From positions 10,947 through 74,946 of the forward strand of contig CALFER010000103.1 in the NCBI GenBank assembly GCA_937951895.1: a stretch of DNA of 64,000 nt. The letters are read 5' to 3'. This document shows, piece by piece, positions 26,701-33,399 of the stretch. This DNA is from an uncultured bacterium (GTDB taxonomy: Bacteria > CSSED10-310 > CALFER01). The position numbers and the translations under genes were made by a program. Each line of letters begins with the position of its first letter. The stretch's first letter is position 1. The notes under the pieces are model-generated. The model was given only the letters and a program-made list of their open reading frames with translations. It was not told the DNA's origin and did no database searches.

Positions 26701-29287
26701 TTCCGAAGAAGACCCTGCTCCAGTTGCTTCGACACCCGATCCTTTATCTGTTGAGGAGATCACCCCCGTACCCGAGGCGACCGTGGTGCCTCCGGAATTG
26801 GCAGAACCCGAAATCCGGACTCAGCAGATAGCCTGCGAGGAGCCGGTGCCGGCGCTGGCCGAACCTGTCGAGATTCAGGAGATAACTCCTGAGTTTCCGG
26901 GCTCGGAACCGGTCCCCGTCGTGAGTGATGCCGATCGGGCCGAGTCTGATCTGATTCCGGAGCAGGTTGAGCTGGAGACCCTTGCGTACGTAGCGGCCGA
27001 GGAGCATCCTCAGCCCGCTCCGGTCAAAACCCGACTCCGGATGCGATTCCCCTTTGCGCTACTCCGGAACGCCGGCTCGAAGGTCATCGGTTTCCTCGGT
27101 GCGATACCCCTCAAACGGAATTTCACGCAGATTCTTCTCCCCTGGTTGATTCTGATCGGTGTCAGTATTGCGCTGTATTTGCCATATCTGATGCATTTTT
27201 CCCGCAATGACATGGGGATCGGATTTCTATTCCAGCACAAACAGACGACGAATTTTGACGGTTTTTTCACGATGTTCGGCTTCTATCTGTTCATTCTGAC
27301 CACGATTCTGATCAAGATCTGGATCGGGTATGAACGCGGTCGAGGCCGCTCGCTGATGCGGGTTCTCGCCATCGGAATCTCGTATGTCGTTGCGTTGATC
27401 ATCTTGTTGCTCAGCGGTCTTCTATTCATCAAAATCGATTACTCCGTATTTCTGTACAGTCTGGGGATGATCGGCCTGATCGTGTATCTCGGCTCGAAAG
27501 AGTTGCAGGACGGGGATCGGCGGTTTGTCTACCTGATCTCGTTCATGGCGTTCGCGATTACTGCCGGATGCGAGATCGTCTACATCAAGGATTTCTATCA
27601 GGGTGGCGATCATCGCCGGTTCAACACCATCTTCAAATTCTACATGCAGGCTTGGTTCTTCTTCGCTCTGGCAGCGTCGTACTTCGTCGGTGTCCGGCGC
27701 AGGGTCCGGATGTTTGCGGCGACGCGAACCGGGCTGCGGCATCGGCTGGCGGGCTGGACATGGAATCTTGCATTCCTGTTTTTCCTGGGTTCAGCATCGA
27801 TCTTCACGGTCATGGGACCGTACGCACGCCGTCATCATGACGAATATGCGCGTGAAAATCTCCCTCTGACGCTCGATGGGCATGCCTACATGAAAACCGG
27901 TCGTCTCCAGGAGGAATACAAAGCGATCGAGTGGCTGAACAGAAATGCCCGTCCTGATGCGGTGATTCTCGAAGCGACCGGCGCAGACTATCTGTACGAG
28001 TTCGGGCGTGTATCTGCGAACACGGGGATCCCGACTGTGCTCGGTTGGTGGAGTCATGTGGATCAGCGAGAGTATAAACGGGATACCGGGCGAATGAAAA
28101 ACGCGATCAAGGCGATCTATGACAGTCTCGATATCCCTTCGGTGCTCGAACACCTCAGAACATATAACGTGAATCTGATATATGTGGGAAAGACCGAGCG
28201 GAAGAGTTACTCGGAGGCCGGCTTGAGCAAATTCAGTGAACTCACCGATTATATGACTCCGGTTTACGCCAACAGTGAAGTGGTCATCTATCAGGTCAAT
28301 GACTATGGCATCAATGTCGACTTCGCAAAGGTCGCCTCGGGGAATGACGCCCTTGCAGCCCTGCAACAGCGGTTGATCCAGGAGGAAGCGGAGCGAGTCG
28401 AACAGGAACGACAGACGGAACTCGCCCGGATCGAACAGCTCCGAAACAGTCCTCCGCGAACGATGTATCAGGGCGGGGAGGGAGAAGCGAGAGGGCAGTT
28501 CCGGGAACCCCGATCGCTCGATGTCGACTCCGAAGGATTCGTTTATGTCGCGGATTTCCGGAATCATCGCGTGCAGAAGTTCGATAATCTGGGTAACTTC
28601 CTTTTTGCATGGGAAAGTCCGGAATCGGAAGAGGTCAAAGGGTTCAACGATCTTTGTGACCTCGCCGTTGACAATGCCGGTGTTTATGTTCTTGACACCT
28701 TCAACAATCGGATCCAGAAGTACGATCATGATGGTCAGTACATCGGCGAATGGCGCAATGCCGACGGCGCTTTCTTCTATCCGCGAGGATTGGCCGCAGA
28801 CGGGAACGGCTTCCTGTATGTCGCGGATTCAGGCCGCAACCGGATCGTCAAACTCACCAATGAGGGCAGGTTCGTCAAAAGCATCGGCACACTGGGAAAG
28901 GAAGCCTCCCAGTTTGTCGAACCGATCGGCATCTGTGTGAACAAGGGCGAGGTGTTCGTGAATGATGCGAAGAACCGGCGTGTTCAGGTGTTCGATGCGG
29001 ATCTGAATTACCTCAGAGAGTGGGTTGTGGACGGTTGGGATGGAAATGTGTTCGTCGAACCCTATGTCGTCGTCGATCATCAGGACCAGGTCTGGATTTC
29101 CGATCCCAATGCCCATCGGCTGTTGGTCACGGATCGAATGGGAACGCTGCTGAAAACGGTCGATCAGCGCCCGGATGGACGCCGTTTGACGCTCCCCATG
29201 GGTCTGGCGGTTCTGCCGGATGGATCCATACTGGTCGTTGAAACCCATCGCCACATGATCACAAAGATTCCGAATCCACCCCGGTAG
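23714..29287 (+). CDS. giant fusion: GT-C glycosyltransferase + DUF2298 + NHL beta-propeller
   Basis: 1857 residues in one open frame. Residues 1-560 form a GT39/PMT-like GT-C module with the acidic first-loop motif HYFHPDERQVMYK. From about 600 to 1440 lies a DUF2298 module with IEGEGINYYYFGQYLAGF near residue 763 and VHEFPFWSYNFMDLHAH near 890. A Pro/Glu-rich disordered stretch (about 977-1099) is inserted inside this second membrane module. After a short coiled coil (about 1540-1575), NHL repeats run from about 1580 to the end (e.g. FRNHRVQKFDNLGNF, FNNRIQKYDHDGQY). Combining two membrane enzymes and a propeller suggests a processive surface glycan assembly protein; this is inference. The 3' end overlaps the convergent gene by 29 bases. 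Confidence 0.85.
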   Translation: MESYRSSLLFSHPRGRNWALFLIVCIGLFFRLYGMNWGMPHYFHPDERQVMYKTGDISLSDMNPHFFAYGSLPIYLLRGTTEAVGWMNRNVVNLASAMKLSPDMMSDVRNYFPNMNDLKQRTLTGRFLSAIFSTLTIIVIFHLTQLLYNRKTALLAALLFALTVLSIQQAHFYIVDGIQTFFVTCAIYYAVRASLGERYRDYYYSALFIGFAMATKFSSLPIYLVFGFAHLIAMLEKRRRSLSHQVHWGLALVFSVIVMSVCMPYWLLDHTTWLRDVREQANMVSGKVRLPYTIQYAHTTPFLYLIENMVLWSVGIPLGIASFVGFGYALARFFKKPLDIGNRIILIWVVPLFILNSTFEVKFLRYTLPLLPFFCIFAAKWLHGITRRIGRAWGTAATTLVVGLTALWALAFLNIYNRTDTRVEASNWVYKNIPAGARIVLESGWDDALPIGTDEGNSARYGDQKKLEIYQEPDNVQKAAKMAETLAEGDVIILPSKRHYGSVLRVPDRYPISNNFYRALFSEKLGFKYAASFSNPPRLGRMVFRDETADESFSVYEHPKVAVFVKQSVLTKEQILTYLVSPPPEIKQVSYDDILTMEPADRIGSRVSFPVARWILAIELLGLVVFPLMFVIFHRFPHAGYPLAKAGGLLVIGYLVWLIASLRIFPFSQTLIWLVILLVAAVNGLLLMRNHREFRRFWRERWWSVLGYELLFLSVLTIFLLLKSYNPDIFWSESSMDFGFMNAVLRTDYFPPIDPWIEGEGINYYYFGQYLAGFLTKFTGVEASYGYNLFFATIPTFVALAVASIAISLTRRMWVGCLAVIISILVGNLDGLVQIVRIAVNNARNTPYWDLARGVEWVMDLFFMLGRPATQFRFFRSAHELINPTVHEFPFWSYNFMDLHAHTIATFIATFCLALVFAFYRNKISQSGIFGSGITAWCTILVAGIGFGAMIPTNSWDYPTYLLLVLLILMFFWPRTEKSESRESVSLPMDPLPEPISEEDPAPVASTPDPLSVEEITPVPEATVVPPELAEPEIRTQQIACEEPVPALAEPVEIQEITPEFPGSEPVPVVSDADRAESDLIPEQVELETLAYVAAEEHPQPAPVKTRLRMRFPFALLRNAGSKVIGFLGAIPLKRNFTQILLPWLILIGVSIALYLPYLMHFSRNDMGIGFLFQHKQTTNFDGFFTMFGFYLFILTTILIKIWIGYERGRGRSLMRVLAIGISYVVALIILLLSGLLFIKIDYSVFLYSLGMIGLIVYLGSKELQDGDRRFVYLISFMAFAITAGCEIVYIKDFYQGGDHRRFNTIFKFYMQAWFFFALAASYFVGVRRRVRMFAATRTGLRHRLAGWTWNLAFLFFLGSASIFTVMGPYARRHHDEYARENLPLTLDGHAYMKTGRLQEEYKAIEWLNRNARPDAVILEATGADYLYEFGRVSANTGIPTVLGWWSHVDQREYKRDTGRMKNAIKAIYDSLDIPSVLEHLRTYNVNLIYVGKTERKSYSEAGLSKFSELTDYMTPVYANSEVVIYQVNDYGINVDFAKVASGNDALAALQQRLIQEEAERVEQERQTELARIEQLRNSPPRTMYQGGEGEARGQFREPRSLDVDSEGFVYVADFRNHRVQKFDNLGNFLFAWESPESEEVKGFNDLCDLAVDNAGVYVLDTFNNRIQKYDHDGQYIGEWRNADGAFFYPRGLAADGNGFLYVADSGRNRIVKLTNEGRFVKSIGTLGKEASQFVEPIGICVNKGEVFVNDAKNRRVQVFDADLNYLREWVVDGWDGNVFVEPYVVVDHQDQVWISDPNAHRLLVTDRMGTLLKTVDQRPDGRRLTLPMGLAVLPDGSILVVETHRHMITKIPNPPR

Positions 29288-32234
29288 CGCGATCACCGTT
29301 CCTGTTTTCGACATCCGGATCGGACGACTCATTCCATAAACGCCGAACCTTATCGGCAGGAACAACATACGTGAAGTAAATCGGTTCGATCCCCAGTCTT
29401 TTATCGCGGAACACCGTTTGCTCACCATCCGGTTGCGCGTCACGGATCGCCTCAAAAACAGGGTCATTCTTGTGATGACTCTCGAGAATGAACGCGAGTC
29501 CTTTCCCTTCGGGCACGGGGGTTCTTAAAATTCGATGCAGGTTTTTCATCAGAGCATCATCCGAGACGACCTCGATGACTTCGCCGTTCGTAATCCCGAA
29601 AATGTCTCCCGGGATTCCGTAACAGAGGAACTTGGGCGTGTCGATAAAGTGTGCCTGGGAGATATAAATCTGGTTGTCCTTCGCGAGTTCTGCGGCTGTC
29701 ATGCCGATCTGGGTGTTCTTGCAAGCGTATCCGTACTGGGCGAAGTAATTGGTCCCAAGCCTCACGAAATAAAAGTGACTTTCGAAACTCATGATCGCGA
29801 GCACGCTCATGGCAAGCATGGAATTCTGAAGCAGACTCGGGGCCCTGCGCGGCAAAAGTCTCAGCATACTGACAATCCCGGCTGCGGCGAAAAGAGCGAT
29901 CGCGAGGGGACTCATGATCGCCCGGGCAGCGTCAGGTTCCGATAAGACGGCCGGCAGAATGCCGAAACCGAATATCATCAATGTCGTGAACGATCCGCGA
30001 TTGAAGCCGTGACGGAGGTGGATCGCACTGCCGATCAACGCGAAAAAGGCCAGTATACGAGTGATGATCGGCCAGTCGTTGTTGAAGAAATTGCCGACTT
30101 TGGCCTTGTAGGTGAAAACCAATAGATTGCGATAGATATTGTCGAACAGCGGGGCGAGAGATCCGGATTCCTGGATTTTTTTGCCGACAAACAGAAAGTT
30201 GGATCGTGCCATGAATGTCGAGTAGTTGTGGTACGCATAGAAGGCCAGAGGCGTGAAGAACAGGATCGCGAACACGAGAAACAGCAGCAGTCCCCACCAG
30301 TTCTTCCGCATGAACCGTCGGTGTTCAATCCAGGTGAAGAGGCCGATGATGATCATCAGGATCGGGATGCCCCTGAAAGAAAAATACGTGTTCAACCCGA
30401 TACCGAGCGATGATCCGGCGGCGATGTACCAGAGGAGTTTCCGGTACCAGCGTGAGGCGTCGACGGCGAGATAGAAGAAACCGAGTGTCAGCAGAAGATA
30501 TAAAGGAGCCTGGACGGCCCGGTATCCGGTCCGGGAAAAAACGATATTCCATGCGGTTGCAGAAAAAACAAACGCTGTGATGCATGCGAAACGCCCGCCG
30601 AACAGCTTCCTGGTGAACAGGAACAAGGCGGGTACTGTCAGGCTGCTGATCACCAGGCAGGGAAGAAGCAATGTCGTGCGGCTGATACCGAATAACTTGA
30701 AGCTCAGTGCCACGAGATAGAAATACATTGTTTCTTTGCCCCAGGCCTGATCGGTGAACGGACTGAACGGCTCTTTCCCGTCCAGAAACAGCCTCGCAAA
30801 GGTGCCGTTCCATGCCGCGTCATTGTTGATGCCCCAGGGGATGTCGGCAAAACGGTAAACCCGCACCAGCACGGTGACGCCCAACAGCAGCAACGATCCG
30901 ATGATCATGCGCTTTCGGGTCATCCTCCGAGAATCTATACGAAAGGACTCGTCATGTGTCCTCGGCAACTCCTGCAGGAAGATCAGAACCAGTCCCGCCA
31001 CGGCGATTATCGAAGCAATTCCCGGTTTATCAATTGAATACATCCACAGCGAAACTCCGATTGCGATCGATCCCAGGATGAACAGCGCCAGAAGCGTCTT
31101 GGGATAACCGGACAGCATCCGGATTTGTCGTTGAATCTTCGAAGGTTCTCGGGCCTTTTCCAATTCCGGAGCCTGGCGCGGTCGTGCGCGGAGTTTCCGG
31201 GTCAGCGCGATTATGACGATGATCAGGGCGATGATATCCAGAATGATACGGGCGATTGAGAGAAGTCGATGCAGAGCAGACTGTTTCGCGGGTGTCGGCG
31301 CCGTCAACGGTGAGGGATTGGTGTATTTGACGACCCGATGGTTCAACGAATCCGAGATGTACAGGGACTGACTGTCGTCGAGCAGAATTCCAGTCGGATA
31401 GAACAGTTCCTCCGGCCCTCCTCCTTTTTTCCCGAATCGACTGTAAACCGAGCCATCGGCGTTCAGGACAAGAATGTGGTTGTGCTGGGGCACCGTCAGA
31501 TAGATTTTTCCATCCGCTCCGATCGACAGGAATGATTCGTTGAACGCTTCCCCTGCGAGGTCCGGGATTGGGAAGATATTGAGTACCTGTCCGCCTGGTC
31601 CGAGAACTTTCAGACGATGATTCCCGGTATCGGCGACATAGAGATTGCCGTCGGGGCCGATGGCCAGACCGACCGGATCATGAAACTGCTCCCGTGCGGT
31701 TCCTTTGGATCCCCAGGTTGCCAGAAGTTTTCCGGACGCGTTGAATACCTTGATGTTGTGCTGGCTGGTATTCGCGACATAGACCTTGGCGTTCGAGTCG
31801 ATCGCTATGCCTCGCGGCGCGTAGAAATCCGTCCCGGAAGCCCAGTTCAGTTGCCATTCTCCGTTCGCGAGACATTTCTGGATCCTGTGATTCCAGGTGT
31901 CGACGACGTACAGGTTCCCTTCCGAGTCCATCACGGCGTCCGTCGGATCGTTCAATTCACCCGGACCGTTTCCCTTGCTTCCCCATGACTGGAGTGCTTT
32001 TCCGTTTCGATCGATCTGTTGAATCCGGTAATTTCTGAAATCCGTAACGATGAGTGTTTGATCCGGTCCGGCATGGATCCCCCGGGGTTCCTGAAACTCG
32101 CCCGGTTCGGATCCGGCTGCACCGATCTGCTGCAACTGCCGGTTCTGGACTTTACGAAGCTCCGGGTTGGATGAACATGCGCAGAGAATGACGATCAGCA
32201 GTCCTATGGAGGCGTTTCGCAGCGGTGTCTTCAT
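29259..32234 (-). CDS. lipoprotein-like NHL propeller fused to GT-C glycosyltransferase
   Basis: About 991 residues (in-frame ATGs at 32243 and 32234; the latter has AAGGGA eight bases upstream, the former overlaps the upstream stop as ATGA). The N-terminus has a signal peptide with lipobox-like LCAC followed by SSNPE. NHL repeats occupy about 40-320 (EPRGIHAGPDQTLIVTD, NHRIQKCLANGEW, NHRLKVLGPGG), then a membrane anchor (about 335-355) and, from about 440, a PMT/GT39-like module with the loop motif WGINNDAAWNGTF. The propeller is N-terminal here, the reverse of the plus-strand genes. A soluble C-terminal tail follows. It shares a transcript with the GT2 gene. Confidence 0.83.
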   Translation of the reverse strand: MKTPLRNASIGLLIVILCACSSNPELRKVQNRQLQQIGAAGSEPGEFQEPRGIHAGPDQTLIVTDFRNYRIQQIDRNGKALQSWGSKGNGPGELNDPTDAVMDSEGNLYVVDTWNHRIQKCLANGEWQLNWASGTDFYAPRGIAIDSNAKVYVANTSQHNIKVFNASGKLLATWGSKGTAREQFHDPVGLAIGPDGNLYVADTGNHRLKVLGPGGQVLNIFPIPDLAGEAFNESFLSIGADGKIYLTVPQHNHILVLNADGSVYSRFGKKGGGPEELFYPTGILLDDSQSLYISDSLNHRVVKYTNPSPLTAPTPAKQSALHRLLSIARIILDIIALIIVIIALTRKLRARPRQAPELEKAREPSKIQRQIRMLSGYPKTLLALFILGSIAIGVSLWMYSIDKPGIASIIAVAGLVLIFLQELPRTHDESFRIDSRRMTRKRMIIGSLLLLGVTVLVRVYRFADIPWGINNDAAWNGTFARLFLDGKEPFSPFTDQAWGKETMYFYLVALSFKLFGISRTTLLLPCLVISSLTVPALFLFTRKLFGGRFACITAFVFSATAWNIVFSRTGYRAVQAPLYLLLTLGFFYLAVDASRWYRKLLWYIAAGSSLGIGLNTYFSFRGIPILMIIIGLFTWIEHRRFMRKNWWGLLLFLVFAILFFTPLAFYAYHNYSTFMARSNFLFVGKKIQESGSLAPLFDNIYRNLLVFTYKAKVGNFFNNDWPIITRILAFFALIGSAIHLRHGFNRGSFTTLMIFGFGILPAVLSEPDAARAIMSPLAIALFAAAGIVSMLRLLPRRAPSLLQNSMLAMSVLAIMSFESHFYFVRLGTNYFAQYGYACKNTQIGMTAAELAKDNQIYISQAHFIDTPKFLCYGIPGDIFGITNGEVIEVVSDDALMKNLHRILRTPVPEGKGLAFILESHHKNDPVFEAIRDAQPDGEQTVFRDKRLGIEPIYFTYVVPADKVRRLWNESSDPDVENRNGDRATGVDSESL

Positions 32235-32239
32235 CCCCT

Positions 32240-33190
32240 TCATCCCTTGATATCAATCTCGTCCAGTCGATCGATCACGTCTTCGGTCAGTCTGCGATTG
32301 ATGGCGAGAAGATCGGCGATCACTCCGATCAGAACAAGGAAAAATCCGAACATCAGAAACACACTGGAGATGATGAGAGATTGCACCTTGCCGGACGGTT
32401 CCGGCCAGGAACTGATGTAGTAATAGACAAACCGGATGAGAAGCCCACCTCCCAGCACCAGATTCAGAAGACCGGTTCGAACGAACAGTTTGACCGGACT
32501 GTAAAGCGCCCAGATTCGAAACATCGTCATGATCTGCCGTGCGATGTATCCGAATGCTCCTCGAAACAACCGGCTCGGGCGAACCGGCGGGTTGACCTCC
32601 ACCGGGATGGACTTCAGGCGCAAGCCGCTTCGGCTTGCCTGAATCAGAGATTCGATCGTGTAGGTAAAGTCCGAAACGATTTTGATGCGCCGTGCTGCGC
32701 GTCGGCTGTAAGCCCGGAATCCCGATGCCGCATCATCCACCTTGAACCCGGTTAAAAAGCGAACCATGGCGCTTCCCGTTTTCTGAAGGAGTTTTTTGCT
32801 GGTCGAAAAATGCGGAATCCGATGAATCGGTCGACATCCGACCGTGATATCCGCCGTGTTGTCCAGGATCGGACGGATCAGATCAGCAATAAAACCTGCC
32901 TGATACTGATTGTCGGCGTCGGTGTTGACGATGATGTCAGCCTGAAGCTGATAGATGCTGTAACGGATTCCCTCTGAAAATGCGCGAGCGAGTCCGAGAT
33001 GTGAGTTGAGCGGGAGGACGTGATGCACACCGCAATCGTGTGCAACCGATATCGTGCGATCCGTCGATCCATCATCGATCACCAGAATCTCGATTGAATC
33101 GATTCCGTCGATCCGAACCGGAAGGTCGCGGATGGTGCGATCGAGATTGGCTTCTTCATTGAAGCAGGGGATTTGGATCACGAGTTTCAT
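32240..33190 (-). CDS. family 2 glycosyltransferase with C-terminal membrane segments (DPM/GtrB-like)
   Basis: 316 residues from ATG 33190, preceded by GAGGG seven bases upstream. The GT-A fold starts VIQIPCFNEEANL, with IEILVIDDGSTDRT, the metal motif NTDADNQY and the acceptor region DDAASGFRAYSR. Two C-terminal membrane helices (about 235-255 and 275-300) resemble enzymes that load a sugar onto polyprenyl phosphate. It would supply the lipid-linked donor for the GT-C protein encoded next to it. Its stop touches the start of the downstream gene. Confidence 0.88.
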   Translation of the reverse strand: MKLVIQIPCFNEEANLDRTIRDLPVRIDGIDSIEILVIDDGSTDRTISVAHDCGVHHVLPLNSHLGLARAFSEGIRYSIYQLQADIIVNTDADNQYQAGFIADLIRPILDNTADITVGCRPIHRIPHFSTSKKLLQKTGSAMVRFLTGFKVDDAASGFRAYSRRAARRIKIVSDFTYTIESLIQASRSGLRLKSIPVEVNPPVRPSRLFRGAFGYIARQIMTMFRIWALYSPVKLFVRTGLLNLVLGGGLLIRFVYYYISSWPEPSGKVQSLIISSVFLMFGFFLVLIGVIADLLAINRRLTEDVIDRLDEIDIKG

Positions 33191-33237
33191 CGGGATGCCC
33201 TCGGAGTTCCAGTCACGCATCAACGAATCTTCACAAT

Positions 33238-33271
33238 ATCATAATGCTCGGATTTTTGCCGTAAAAATCCG
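33238..33271 (-). promoter_or_regulatory. candidate promoter with overlapping inverted repeat
   Basis: A perfect nine-base inverted repeat CGGATTTTT/AAAAATCCG with a five-base loop lies at 33249-33271. On the minus strand it directly precedes a TATGAT -10-like hexamer (33238-33243) and would cover the -35 region of the GT2 promoter. It could be an operator; there is no T-run to make it a terminator in the useful direction. Confidence 0.35.
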
Positions 33272-33311
33272 GAACTCGCAACTCAGGCTCACCGTATTCG
33301 GTTCCTGTCGA

Positions 33312-33339
33312 TTGCGAGACAAATGTATGGTACGATATT
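33312..33339 (+). promoter_or_regulatory. candidate promoter of the plus-strand glycosyltransferase gene
   Basis: TTGCGA at 33312-33317 and GATATT at 33334-33339 with a 16-base spacer, each four of six consensus bases, about 60 bases before the start codon at 33400. Confidence 0.35.
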
Positions 33340-33399
33340 CGAACGAGCGTTTGGCTGATTCGCCTCTCGAGGCCATCTAGGACAACAGTGGAGACTCAC

